A DNA stretch of 52,416 nt from Acidimicrobiales bacterium. Lineage in GTDB: Bacteria; Actinomycetota; Actinomycetes; Mycobacteriales; QHCE01. Below, in pieces: positions 24,468 to 32,797 of the stretch (positions are counted from its first letter, which is position 1; the number at the start of each line of letters is the position of its first letter). The stretch is from positions 1-52,416 of the forward strand of contig QHCE01000004.1 of assembly GCA_003243955.1 (NCBI GenBank). Reading direction: 5' to 3'. The notes below the pieces were generated by a model. It saw only the letters and a program-made list of their open reading frames with translations. It made no database searches and was not told the origin of the DNA. The position numbers and the translations under genes are program-made.

Positions 24468-26016
24468 TGATGACCGACGCGCAACCACCGAGTCAGTCAC
24501 CTTCGACAAGCCAGGTTCGCCGAAAGTGATCGGGTCGAGAACCGCCGCGCTGCTGGTGTTGATCTCCTCTGGTGCCGTAATGGTGATCGAGCTGGTAAGC
24601 CTGCGGTTGCTCGCGCCATACGTAGGTCTTACGCTCCAAATGAGTACCACCGTGATCGGTGTTGCCCTAGCGGCGATCGCGCTCGGCGCTTGGATCGGGG
24701 GGCGGCTCGCTGACGCGTACGCACCGCGCCACCTAGTAGGACCGCTGTTTCTAGCCGGCGGCGCGCTCACGCTCGCTACCTCGCCTATCGTGCGTGGCGT
24801 CGGCGAATGGGTCGGCGTAGGCATGAGCTCACAGCTCCTGGGCGTGGCCGGCGTCGCTATTTTTGCTCCAGCGGCGGCACTGTCGGCGGTAAGTCCGGTC
24901 GTGGTAAAGCTGCGTTTGACCAACCTTGCTCAGACCGGCAGCATTGTGGGCTTACTGTCGAGCGTGGGGGCGCTGGGCGGCATCGCTGCCACGTTCGGTA
25001 CTGGGTTCGTCCTCATCGCACTGCTATCAGTGACGGCAATCCTCACCAGCCTGGGTCTTTTCCTGCTGGTGGTCGGAGTGGCGCTCACGGCGACATTGTC
25101 TGCCAAATTGTCTGCCAAAAAACTTCGGGGTCTGACTGCCGGGTTACTGGCGTTCGCGCTACTGAGCACGGTAGCAACGGTGCTGGTGCCGCAAACATGT
25201 GATGTGGAAACCAGCTACCACTGCGTCCGAGTGGTAGCTGATCCCGCTCGCGGCACCGGCCGATTCTTAGAGCTGGATACCCAGCTGCACTCCTACACCG
25301 ATCTGGAAGATCCCACCTACCTGCGTTTCTCCTACATTCGCGCTATCGCTTCGGTGCTTGATACATTTCGGCCGCCAGGTGCGGCTATTAAGGCGTTGCA
25401 TTTGGGGGCGGGCGGAATGACCGTGCCCCAGTATCTGGCTAAGCGGCGCCCAGGAAGTAGTAGTTCAGTGGTGGAAATCGACCCCGGAGTGCTGGAAGTG
25501 GCACGGAACAAACTTGGCTTTCACGAGGATCACAACCACGGTATTACCACCTCCGTTGCCGACGCTCGTGTATTCACAGCTAAGCAGCCGGTTCATCGTT
25601 ATGACACCGTCGTAGCAGACGCGTTCGGCTCAGTATCGGTACCGTGGCAGCTGACTACGCGGGAATTCGTGCGGCAGATCCGGCGTGTACTCATCAGCGA
25701 GGGGGTGTACGTCTTGAACGTGATCGACAATCCAGCGCTGAAGTTCCTTAGCGCCGAGCTCGCCACGGTGTCGCAGGTGTTTTCCCATGTTTTGCTTGTA
25801 GCACCGGTAACGCAGCTCAATAGATCCAGCGGCGGGAACTTCGTGATCGTCGCCTCCGCGCAGCCGTTACCGCGAGCTGAACTGGTTCGGCGTTTGGCAC
25901 AGTGGTCTCCGGAGCTGGGAATCGCGACAGCTGACCAACTGCGAAATCTGACGCGAGAAGCGCCGGTACTTACCGATGAATACGCGCCGGTGGATCAGCT
26001 TTTGACTAATAGCTAA
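24421..26016 (+). CDS. Membrane-fused spermidine synthase-like protein
   Basis: This 531-residue protein has about seven hydrophobic helices (residues 40-265; LLVLISSGAVMVIELVSLRL to the LLAFALL segment) joined to a C-terminal Rossmann domain of the spermidine synthase fold. There YLRFSYIRAI, ALHLGAGGMTVPQYLAKRRP (SAM or dcSAM loop), VVEIDPGVLEVAR and VVADAF are visible. Members of this fused class are widespread in bacteria and most lack proven aminopropyltransferase activity. The start overlaps the upstream lipoprotein gene by 47 bases; a GTG at 24526 is an alternative. A stand-alone paralogue of the soluble domain follows ten bases later. Confidence 0.8.
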   Translation: MKPTLGAQTSSPAVTSDDRRATTESVTFDKPGSPKVIGSRTAALLVLISSGAVMVIELVSLRLLAPYVGLTLQMSTTVIGVALAAIALGAWIGGRLADAYAPRHLVGPLFLAGGALTLATSPIVRGVGEWVGVGMSSQLLGVAGVAIFAPAAALSAVSPVVVKLRLTNLAQTGSIVGLLSSVGALGGIAATFGTGFVLIALLSVTAILTSLGLFLLVVGVALTATLSAKLSAKKLRGLTAGLLAFALLSTVATVLVPQTCDVETSYHCVRVVADPARGTGRFLELDTQLHSYTDLEDPTYLRFSYIRAIASVLDTFRPPGAAIKALHLGAGGMTVPQYLAKRRPGSSSSVVEIDPGVLEVARNKLGFHEDHNHGITTSVADARVFTAKQPVHRYDTVVADAFGSVSVPWQLTTREFVRQIRRVLISEGVYVLNVIDNPALKFLSAELATVSQVFSHVLLVAPVTQLNRSSGGNFVIVASAQPLPRAELVRRLAQWSPELGIATADQLRNLTREAPVLTDEYAPVDQLLTNS

Positions 26017-26025
26017 GGGGGCACC

Positions 26026-26829
26026 ATGGGTAGCCTCAAATTTTCTGCCAGAATCACTTCAGACTCCGAGCGTGACTCAGGTCGGATATTGGAGATTGGC
26101 GCGCTCAGCCAGTCCTATGTTGATCTCGACAATCCGGCCTACCTACATTTCTCCTACGTTCAAGCCATCGGGGCGGCACTGGACACATGGGATGTTCCCG
26201 GTCGGCCGTTTCGGGCCCTACATCTGGGCGCTGGTGGGCTGACTCTGCCGCGTTATCTGGCGCATCGGCGCCCTGGAAGCAGCAGTTTGGTCGCTGAGAT
26301 CGATCCCAGTGTGCTGCGCGCCGCACGAGAAGAGCTGGGTTTTCGAGATGACACGGAAGTGGGAAACGGAATCCGAGTCCAGCTCGGCGACGCACGGCAA
26401 ATCACCGCGCAGCAGGATACCGCCAGCTACGACTTGGTGATCGGTGACACGTTCGATGCGGGATTTGTTCCGCTGCACATGATCACTCGCGAGTTTTTGA
26501 GTGAGGTAACAAGAGTATTGACTCATCGCGGGTGCTACATCCTCAACATCATCGATCAACCACCGCTGGACTTCTTTCGATCCGCGCTGGCCACTACGCT
26601 AGATACGTTTGACCACACCGCGGTCGCCGCCCGGCGAAGTTGCCTGGCTGGTAACCGAGGCAACTTCGTCATCCTCGCAGCTTCAGTGCCGCTACCAATT
26701 GGTGAGCTCAGTGTGCAGTTAGACCATTGCAGTCCACCATTGGACCTTGCGGGCGACTGGGCGCAGCTTGTCGAGCTCGCCGACAGCGCCCCAGTCCTGA
26801 CCGACGAGTTTGTCTCAGGTCTCGCGTGA
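26026..26829 (+). CDS. Spermidine synthase-like protein, soluble paralogue
   Basis: The 267-residue protein begins ten bases after the previous stop, behind AAGGGGGC. It repeats the soluble domain of its neighbour almost block by block: GRILEIGALSQSYVDLDNPA, YLHFSYVQAI, ALHLGAGGLTLPRYLAHRRP, EIDPSVLRAAREELGF, VIGDTFDAG and the ending APVLTDEF. No membrane helices are present. This is a tandem duplication in which the second copy has lost, or never had, the transmembrane half. The two products may form a heteromer at the membrane. The catalytic Asp pair of spermidine synthases is only partly recognisable, so the substrate is open. Confidence 0.8.
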   Translation: MGSLKFSARITSDSERDSGRILEIGALSQSYVDLDNPAYLHFSYVQAIGAALDTWDVPGRPFRALHLGAGGLTLPRYLAHRRPGSSSLVAEIDPSVLRAAREELGFRDDTEVGNGIRVQLGDARQITAQQDTASYDLVIGDTFDAGFVPLHMITREFLSEVTRVLTHRGCYILNIIDQPPLDFFRSALATTLDTFDHTAVAARRSCLAGNRGNFVILAASVPLPIGELSVQLDHCSPPLDLAGDWAQLVELADSAPVLTDEFVSGLA

Positions 26830-26958
26830 GAAAAAACGTAACCGAGCCGCGGAACATTAAGGCCCGGGATGTAGTTATCCAAATGAGCGCCCGCACAGGC
26901 ACCTGCGTACACAGTCGCACATCAATGATGCTTCGGCCACAGAAAGGACTGCCGCGCC

Positions 26959-27579
26959 ATGACAGCTTCTACCTCATCCAAGACCTCGGTCAATTTCTGG
27001 TTTGACCCCATCTGCCCGTGGGCATGGGTCAGCTCGCGCTGGATCCTCGAGGTGGAAAAGGTTCGTGACATTGAACTGAAGTTCCACGTGATGAGCCTGT
27101 CGGTGCTCAACGAAGGACGCGATCTACCCGAGGAATACCAAGACCTCATGCAAAAAGGTTGGGGCCCGGTACGAGTGGTTATCGCCGCCGCGGAGCAGCA
27201 TGGCGCAGAGGTTGTTCCGGCGCTATACACCGCGCTGGGTAGGCGTATCCACAATCAGGGCAACGAGGATTACTCGGCGGTGATCGCCGAAGCACTGGCC
27301 GAGGTGCGGCTGCCGGCTGACCTGGTCGAGGCGGCACACTCCACGAAGTACGACACGCGACTGCGTGCGAGCCACCACGCCGGAATGGATCCGGTGGGTG
27401 AGGACGTGGGCACTCCCGTGATTCACGTGGACGGCGTAGCGTTCTTTGGTCCAGTGCTCTCGAAAATTCCACGCGGTGAGGAAGCAGGCAAGGTCTTCGA
27501 CGGTGCCCGGCTGCTCGCGGGATTCCCGCACTTCTTCGAGCTCAAGCGCACCCGCACTGAGAGCCCGGATTTCTCGTAG
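26959..27579 (+). CDS. DsbA-family oxidoreductase, mycothiol-dependent nitroreductase (Rv2466c) type
   Basis: The 206-residue thioredoxin-fold protein matches the group typified by M. tuberculosis Rv2466c, which uses mycothiol to reduce substrates including nitro prodrugs. The signature [20 protein letters not shown] appears at residue 12, and [19 protein letters not shown] holds the cis-Pro loop. The active site reads CPWA here; in Rv2466c, as I recall it, the second position is Cys (CPWC), so this protein would be a monothiol type. The protein is cytoplasmic. An SD, GAAAGGA, precedes the ATG. It implies mycothiol in the organism. The 130 bases upstream hold only its promoter region. Confidence 0.85.
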   Translation: MTASTSSKTSVNFWFDPICPWAWVSSRWILEVEKVRDIELKFHVMSLSVLNEGRDLPEEYQDLMQKGWGPVRVVIAAAEQHGAEVVPALYTALGRRIHNQGNEDYSAVIAEALAEVRLPADLVEAAHSTKYDTRLRASHHAGMDPVGEDVGTPVIHVDGVAFFGPVLSKIPRGEEAGKVFDGARLLAGFPHFFELKRTRTESPDFS

Positions 27580-27589
27580 TAGCGGAGCC

Positions 27590-27607
27590 TGTACTACCTG
27601 TAGTACA
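27590..27607. promoter_or_regulatory. Palindromic operator of the Phd/PIN toxin-antitoxin locus
   Basis: TGTACTAC and GTAGTACA are perfect inverted arms separated by CT, ending eight bases before the antitoxin ATG. This is the expected place and form for the autoregulatory site of a Phd-type antitoxin. A related imperfect palindrome precedes the second Phd/PIN locus at 36921-36941. Confidence 0.7.
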
Positions 27608-27615
27608 TTAGCTAT

Positions 27616-27873
27616 ATGGATGCCACAATCCGAGAGCTTAATCAACACACCGCGCAGGTTCTTGAACGCGTTGCCCACGGAGAATCGGTCACAGTGACGA
27701 AGAACGGACAACCAGTAGCCGTTCTTCGTCCCTACGGCTTTCAGGATCCGCCGGTCTATCCGTTCCGTACCGACCCAATGGGGCAGGACGAAAATATCCC
27801 CACGTTCAACGGCGATCCGGACTTTTCCGAACGTGTAGGTGACCATTTGGTCGGGTTCGGCAATGACGACTAG
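27616..27873 (+). CDS. Phd/YefM-type antitoxin
   Basis: The 85-residue protein begins MDATIRELNQHTAQVLERVA followed by HGESVTVTKNGQPVAVLRP, the complete Phd N-terminal DNA-binding and dimerisation fold. The C-terminal third (DENIPTFNGDPDFSERVGDH) would bind the toxin. Its last codons overlap the PIN toxin start, giving translational coupling. The operator palindrome lies immediately upstream, so autoregulation is likely. Confidence 0.88.
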   Translation: MDATIRELNQHTAQVLERVAHGESVTVTKNGQPVAVLRPYGFQDPPVYPFRTDPMGQDENIPTFNGDPDFSERVGDHLVGFGNDD

Positions 27874-28303
27874 CGTTCCTGTTGCCATCGCTGATACGTC
27901 CGCATTGATCGCTCTGTTTAACAACAACGACGAGCACCATGCAGCCATGAAGAATCGTATGGCCTACGTCGGCCATCTCGTGGTTTCTCCGTGCGTTCTA
28001 ACCGAGCTTGACTACCTCACCGCCACCCGACAGGGGCCTAGCTCCGCGGGTGCGGTTCTAGGCTACATTGTCTCGCGCGCCGCGACGGGTCGATGGGAAA
28101 TACCCGAAATCAGCGCCCACCTTCTTGCCGCCCGCGCGGTTATGGGCGGCTACCCAAGCATCGGTTTGACTGCCGCCATGAACGTAGTGCTCGCCCTGCG
28201 CTTCCGTACTGACGTCATCGCAACTTTAGACCGCAAACACTTCCGAATGATCCGGCCGCTCACTCCACACGATGCCTTTCGTTTGCTCCCGGACGACTTC
28301 TAG
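27863..28303 (+). CDS. PIN-domain (VapC-like) toxin missing one conserved acidic residue
   Basis: The 146-residue protein has the PIN pattern: first Asp in VAIADTSALIALF (Asp11), Glu48 in CVLTELDYL and the last Asp in IATLDRKHF (Asp123). Where relatives carry GLxDASLVALA, this protein reads GLTAAMNVVLA, so the third metal ligand is replaced by Ala104. PIN toxins are Mg-dependent RNases needing the acidic cluster, so activity may be weak or lost. The ATG overlaps the antitoxin stop. Downstream the ThDP-enzyme gene is convergent, 45 bases away. Confidence 0.85.
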   Translation: MTTSVPVAIADTSALIALFNNNDEHHAAMKNRMAYVGHLVVSPCVLTELDYLTATRQGPSSAGAVLGYIVSRAATGRWEIPEISAHLLAARAVMGGYPSIGLTAAMNVVLALRFRTDVIATLDRKHFRMIRPLTPHDAFRLLPDDF

Positions 28304-28348
28304 TACCGCATGGTCGCGCCGAAACGGCGAAGTGTCTTGAGCTGCCGA

Positions 28349-29899
28349 TCACAGCACGGCTTCGATCAGGTGGGGGCCGGGTTCCGCGATTGCCCTTTTC
28401 AGCTCAGCAGCAAGCTCTTGTGCGGTTTGGACGGACCGGGCAGGGACACCAAACCCTCTGGCGATACTTACCCAATCCAGGGTCGGCCGATCGATATTCA
28501 GCAACGTATCCGTTGCGGATCCCACATCAGCGGGAACCTCACAGCCTAGCTCGAGTTGAAGAATTCGATACTGTCTATTGGCACAGATAACAGTGGTCAC
28601 GTTCAGCTGCTCCCGTGCGTGAGTCCAGAGCGATTGAAGCGTATACATACCGCTTCCATCCCCCTCCAAAACAATGACCGGCCGCTCGGCAGCCGCGAGA
28701 GCGGCACCGGTCGCCAGGGGCAGACCATGGCCAATCGCTCCCCCCACGTGTGGGGCGAGGTAGGTGTGTCGCGGCGCGTTCAATGACAGACTGTAGTAGT
28801 CGAATCCGGAGGTTATCGATTCATCCACAATGACGGCGTTGGCCGGTTGGACAGCTGCAATCGTCGCCGCCATACGCTGTGGCGTTAACCTACCCGTAGG
28901 AACTTTCGGGAGATTGCCACTTGTTGGCGCCACACGGGCGTCTTCCCGGCCAAGGAAATCGGCAAGGCTTTCGAGTGCTCCTACCACATCGAAGAATGAG
29001 TCTTGGGGAGCTGGCGCTAGGACCCTAACAGCTGTCGTGGTGGGTATGAAGGAGCTTGGCTGTCCCTCGTACCCAAAGAAGCTCACTGGCTCACGAGCGC
29101 CGGCTAACACCACAGCGGCAAAACTACTAAGCGTCTCTCGCGCCTGAGCCGGCAGATACGGCAGACGCGTGACGTTGGGCAGGTTTCCGCCCCGTTCCAC
29201 TCTCGCTGCGAATGTCTCATGAAGCAGCGTGCAGCCCGTGGCAGCCCTGATCCGCCCCGCCGCCGTGAGTCCGGCGGCGCTCAGCGCCGCGCCACCAAGA
29301 AACAACGCGTTAGGTTCATTCATCAGGAGCGCCTTGGCGACCTTCTCAATATCGGGATCGGATGCCGCTTGCGGAACTCTAGGCGGCGGACTCGTCACTT
29401 CCACGTGAACGGTGGCGGCCTGATAGTCAGCGGGAACGATAAGGCAGGCAATGCCGCCGGCGGCGTGGTAGATGGCCTCTGCGATATCGCTGCCCAGGCC
29501 CTGCGCTGAGGTCGCTGATCTCACCCATGTGGAGACCGATTTAGCGAGTGCCTCAATGTCGCTAGTCAAAGGGGCATCTGCTGCCAAATGCCAGCTGGCA
29601 TGGTCTCCAATGATGTTCACAATAGGAGTGCCCGCGCGACGTGCGTTGTGAAAATAAGCAAGTCCGTTAGCAAGGCCCGGCCCAAGATGCAGAAGTGTCA
29701 ACGCGGGCTTCCCCGCAAGCCGGGCATACCCGTCTGCGGCTCCAGCACAAACAGCCTCCGCCAAGCACAGAACGGGGCGAATCTCTGGTATCTGATCAAG
29801 TGCGCTGACAAACGGAAGCTCAGTCGTGCCAGGGTTGGCAAAACATATGGTTAAACCCGCGGCTGATGCGGTACTAAGCACGCTCTCGGCGCCATTCAT
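28349..29899 (-). CDS. ThDP-dependent enzyme, acetolactate synthase large-subunit homologue (IlvX-like)
   Basis: The 516-residue protein has the three-domain layout of ThDP-dependent decarboxylase-type enzymes. The activating Glu is in LCLAEAVCAGAADGYARL (about residue 48), GPGLANGLAYFHNARRAGTP follows, and the ThDP site EGDGSGMYTLQSLWTHARE with NRQYRIL is near residue 430. Length and wording are closest to mycobacterial IlvX, an acetolactate synthase-like protein whose role in branched-chain synthesis is unproven. Benzoylformate decarboxylase-like chemistry is an alternative. The ATG has a strong GGAGGAGG. The thioesterase gene ends 32 bases upstream on the same strand, suggesting an operon. 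Confidence 0.82.
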   Translation of the reverse strand: MNGAESVLSTASAAGLTICFANPGTTELPFVSALDQIPEIRPVLCLAEAVCAGAADGYARLAGKPALTLLHLGPGLANGLAYFHNARRAGTPIVNIIGDHASWHLAADAPLTSDIEALAKSVSTWVRSATSAQGLGSDIAEAIYHAAGGIACLIVPADYQAATVHVEVTSPPPRVPQAASDPDIEKVAKALLMNEPNALFLGGAALSAAGLTAAGRIRAATGCTLLHETFAARVERGGNLPNVTRLPYLPAQARETLSSFAAVVLAGAREPVSFFGYEGQPSSFIPTTTAVRVLAPAPQDSFFDVVGALESLADFLGREDARVAPTSGNLPKVPTGRLTPQRMAATIAAVQPANAVIVDESITSGFDYYSLSLNAPRHTYLAPHVGGAIGHGLPLATGAALAAAERPVIVLEGDGSGMYTLQSLWTHAREQLNVTTVICANRQYRILQLELGCEVPADVGSATDTLLNIDRPTLDWVSIARGFGVPARSVQTAQELAAELKRAIAEPGPHLIEAVL

Positions 29900-29931
29900 A
29901 AAACCCCTCCTCCAGGTTTATCTCGTTCGCG

Positions 29932-30399
29932 CTAGTTAGCTTTCGGCTCAGGTTTCAAGGGGCGAATTATGCAGGTCAGTCGTGCGGTGCAGCTGCGCCT
30001 TCCCTGGTCGTCGGTGATCGCAATCTCATAACTGGCGATGGTGCGTCCCAACCGCAGCGGGGTGGCCACACCGGTCACGATGCCGGAAGAGACGGAGCGG
30101 TGATGCGTGGCGCTAAGCTCAATACCGACAGCGGTGGCGTCCGAACCGGCGTGCAGGATCGCGCCCACTGAACCCAGCGTCTCGGCCAAGACACATGACG
30201 CCCCACCGTGCAACAAGCCATACGGCTGAGTGTTGCCCTCCACTGGCATTGTGGCAACAAGACGCTGTGGCGACGCCTCTAGCCAATCGATTCCCATGCG
30301 CTGCGCTAACGCATCTTTGCCGCCCGCGCGCAGCTGCCGCAACAGCCCGACAAGCTCGGATGTTTCATCGGCGCTTTCGTTACTGTCCGCAGCGTTCAT
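29932..30399 (-). CDS. PaaI-type hotdog thioesterase
   Basis: The 155-residue protein has the hotdog motif GNTQPYGLLHGGASCVLAET, in which HGG and the following Glu belong to the acyl-CoA thioesterase site of the PaaI/YbgC-like class (including 1,4-dihydroxy-2-naphthoyl-CoA hydrolases). ATHHRSVSSGIVTGVATPL and ARLTCIIR complete the beta-sheet. The substrate is likely an aromatic or short acyl-CoA. It lies between an MFS gene and the ThDP enzyme on one strand; the three could be co-transcribed. Confidence 0.85.
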   Translation of the reverse strand: MNAADSNESADETSELVGLLRQLRAGGKDALAQRMGIDWLEASPQRLVATMPVEGNTQPYGLLHGGASCVLAETLGSVGAILHAGSDATAVGIELSATHHRSVSSGIVTGVATPLRLGRTIASYEIAITDDQGRRSCTARLTCIIRPLKPEPKAN

Positions 30400-30478
30400 A
30401 GGCCCACGGTCTCATGCCGTAATTCCCATCTTTTCGCCGCGTGCGCCTTTACCTAAACAGTCAGCTCAGTTCCTGTTG

Positions 30479-31510
30479 TTACCGCGCTAGGACATCCCCA
30501 GCGGCTACCGTAAGGAACAACACGATCACTGCGAGTTCGCTGCCGAACCCCACTACGGAGGTCACCGTTGCCCGCGCATCCGACTGGGCAGCATGCTGCA
30601 ACCAGGCGCCAGCGCTCACTCGAGCGCATTCCACAAAGCCATACCAGCACACCAGCGTAGGCAGGCCGATCCAAACAGGAGCCCACAGGCCGGTGGCAAC
30701 TGCCGCTATAGAGCTCACCAGCAATACAACTATCAGCACTCCAGATGCCACGTTACGCAACGCAGGAGCGGCGGCGCCCCCAGCAGCCGCGGCGAGCGGA
30801 AACAGTGTGAACAGCAGCGAAACCGCAGCAGCGCCAAACCCATCAGCGCGCAGCAATAGCGGTAGATATTCCTCTACGCTGGCCAAACCGGCAAGTACTA
30901 CAGCTGCAATAACCAGCCATCGGATGCGCCCCCGGCGCATCGCTTGCATGAGACCTGCCCTAAGCGTGGCGAGATAACCTGCTTCGACGTCACGGCAAGC
31001 CGTAACCCGCGGCAGGCTCAGTGCCAACCACGCCTGAGCGATGAGCGCCACCAGTGTCACCGCTAGGACTGCGCCGTAACCGCCGAGGGCAAACAGCGGC
31101 GCCGCCAGCAGGCTAGCCGCAACGACAGCCATCCAGCTGGCCACGGCGGCGCGAGAAGCTACCGTGGCGTACTCCAGCGGCCGCCCGGCGGCATGGAGAT
31201 CCTCATAAACGAGCGCTTCCCAGGTGCCTGAAACCAGCGTGGATGACGCTGCCCAGAGCAGGAACCCGGCCGCAAAGCCAATATAGGTTGGGATCAGGAA
31301 CCATAGGCAAAAGCCCGCGGATGCGAGTAAGGGAGCAACAACCAACAGGTGCTTACGCTGCACGATATCTGACAAAGCACCGGTAGGAACCTCGAGGACA
31401 GCGCTAGCGACGCTCCAAATCACGAACAGAGTCGAAATCTGGGCCAGCGAAAAACCCACGTCGGAAAACAGCAGAGCGTACAGCGGATACAGCGGGATAA
31501 AGTCACCCAA
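30479..31510 (-). CDS. Major facilitator superfamily transporter
   Basis: The protein (343 residues from a TTG) has ten or eleven hydrophobic helices and the MFS-like segments DFIPLYPLYALLF, ISTLFVIWSVASAVLEVPTG and the loop ALSDIVQRKHLL, a version of the DRxGRR cytoplasmic loop. The substrate is unknown. The beginning is odd. The conserved N-terminus seems to continue upstream (RSVVARAIGYAALGDF) to a TGA, but no ATG or GTG lies in that stretch, and the TTG has only a weak GGG before it. Either the TTG is used, a rare ATT start is used, or the start codon has been lost. Confidence 0.75.
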   Translation of the reverse strand: MGDFIPLYPLYALLFSDVGFSLAQISTLFVIWSVASAVLEVPTGALSDIVQRKHLLVVAPLLASAGFCLWFLIPTYIGFAAGFLLWAASSTLVSGTWEALVYEDLHAAGRPLEYATVASRAAVASWMAVVAASLLAAPLFALGGYGAVLAVTLVALIAQAWLALSLPRVTACRDVEAGYLATLRAGLMQAMRRGRIRWLVIAAVVLAGLASVEEYLPLLLRADGFGAAAVSLLFTLFPLAAAAGGAAAPALRNVASGVLIVVLLVSSIAAVATGLWAPVWIGLPTLVCWYGFVECARVSAGAWLQHAAQSDARATVTSVVGFGSELAVIVLFLTVAAGDVLAR

Positions 31511-31588
31511 CGCGGCATACCCAATGGCCCGCGCAACTACTGAGCGGGAGGAACGGTCAGAGGCTCAACGTCAACCAAAAGGCATATC

Positions 31589-31765
31589 GTGACAGTGCCA
31601 CAACTCCAAGAAACCGTCAACTGGGTCAGTAACCGACAGACAATTAGTGCCGAGCCTGAACCATATTTAATCTATGAAGCTGATGGCGTGACCGGTGTGA
31701 AACGCACCTACAGCCAGGCCAGGGATGATTGCGAAATACTTCTCATGGCGTGGGCAGCGGGATAA
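31589..31765 (+). CDS. Small hypothetical protein (58 aa)
   Basis: A GTG six bases after AAGG opens a 58-codon frame reading VTVPQLQETVNWVSNRQTIS and then EPYLIYEADGVTGVKRTYSQ, ending LLMAWAAG. Composition and codon choice look protein-like, with one amphipathic helix at each end and a central beta-like YLIYEADG. No signal peptide or known motif is present. Its end overlaps the convergent beta-propeller gene by 23 bases. The 78 bases between the MFS gene and this one must hold its promoter. Whether it is expressed is unproven. Confidence 0.45.
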   Translation: MTVPQLQETVNWVSNRQTISAEPEPYLIYEADGVTGVKRTYSQARDDCEILLMAWAAG

Positions 31766-32735
31766 TTGCGATACTGTCAGGCTGAGCGACGGCCAGGGGG
31801 GTGCCATCGGGGTGCAGCGCCGCAACTGGAGTAGGTACGTGCGTGACACCGTAGCTGCCATCTTTGCGAGCAACCTTCACCTCGGGCCACTCCGCAATGA
31901 GGGTACCGGTTTCTACCTGAATAAGTCGCGGGTGCTCGTACAACGAGACGACCGTATCGCCGCGAGCAACCATGGTGCCGATGCGATAGTCCACGCGGGT
32001 GCGGTGTAGCCAACGCTCCCCGCAGATTGACCAGACGCCCAACTCTGCTGGCCCGAGGTCGTTAATCTCCTCATTGTCGAAGATCTCCTGCGTAGTTGCG
32101 ACCGCCACCCGGTCGCTGTCGAGCCAGCAGGCGGACGCAACTTCGGCGTCGCTTCCAGGAGACATCGGCAGTAGCCCGGCACCGTCCAGTACTGCGGGTT
32201 CCCTGAGCGCGTGCTGCAGATCGAAGATCTTGATGATTCCGACTGGGTGCCACAGCCAGCCAGCCGAGAGTACGTGCCTTCCGTCGGGGCTGACTGCCAG
32301 CCGGGAGTGGAACACGTCCTGTGGGTCGCGGTCACCCTTAGTAAGCCGCTGCCCCGATTCCACATCGTCGACCTCAAGAACGTTGTAGTCGTCTGGGCAA
32401 TGCACCACGATCTCGCGGCCGTCTGGGAGCATGCCGAGCGCCACCGGATAGTCGAAGTCGGTGGCGTGACAATAGCTGCGGTTCAGCTCTCGCACAATCC
32501 GTGTGCCATCGAGAACCAGCGCCTTGGTGTCGCGTTCGGTATAGATCACCACGTAACGGCCGGATGGGGAGACCACCGCCCGGTCGAACGGATACCCATA
32601 GTTACGCGAGGCCGCGCGCTCTGTGCCGTCAACGCTCCAGCTGCGCCCACCACCGACCACATCGACGAGTTCCTCACCGTCCCAGCGCAACGATTCAGGC
32701 TCCGAGTGCACTGGCAGGAAATCAATGGATGCCAT
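31743..32735 (-). CDS. WD40-like beta-propeller protein of unknown function
   Basis: The 330-residue protein shows repeated blade signatures: VVSPSGRYVVIYTERDTKAL, ALGMLPDGREIVVHCPDDYN, LAVSPDGRHVLSAGWLWHPV and ACWLDSDRVAVATTQEIF. The SPDGR strand-turn recurs as in cytoplasmic WD40/TolB-like propellers. No signal peptide or catalytic residue is evident, so it may be a protein-interaction platform. The ATG has AGGAG ten bases upstream. It overlaps the small convergent gene at its end and is divergent from the small antitoxin-like gene at 32798. Confidence 0.7.
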   Translation of the reverse strand: MASIDFLPVHSEPESLRWDGEELVDVVGGGRSWSVDGTERAASRNYGYPFDRAVVSPSGRYVVIYTERDTKALVLDGTRIVRELNRSYCHATDFDYPVALGMLPDGREIVVHCPDDYNVLEVDDVESGQRLTKGDRDPQDVFHSRLAVSPDGRHVLSAGWLWHPVGIIKIFDLQHALREPAVLDGAGLLPMSPGSDAEVASACWLDSDRVAVATTQEIFDNEEINDLGPAELGVWSICGERWLHRTRVDYRIGTMVARGDTVVSLYEHPRLIQVETGTLIAEWPEVKVARKDGSYGVTHVPTPVAALHPDGTPLAVAQPDSIAIIPLPTP

Positions 32736-32797
32736 TGCGCGTTATCTCCTATAAGTGTCGTAGTCACCATGCGGTGGGTTCTAGTACGGTGCGTGAC

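Noticed and set aside
24421-26829. Genuine spermidine synthases (speE)
   Set aside because: The fold is right, but the membrane-fused class is mostly uncharacterised and I could not confirm the full catalytic set, so no gene symbol is given.
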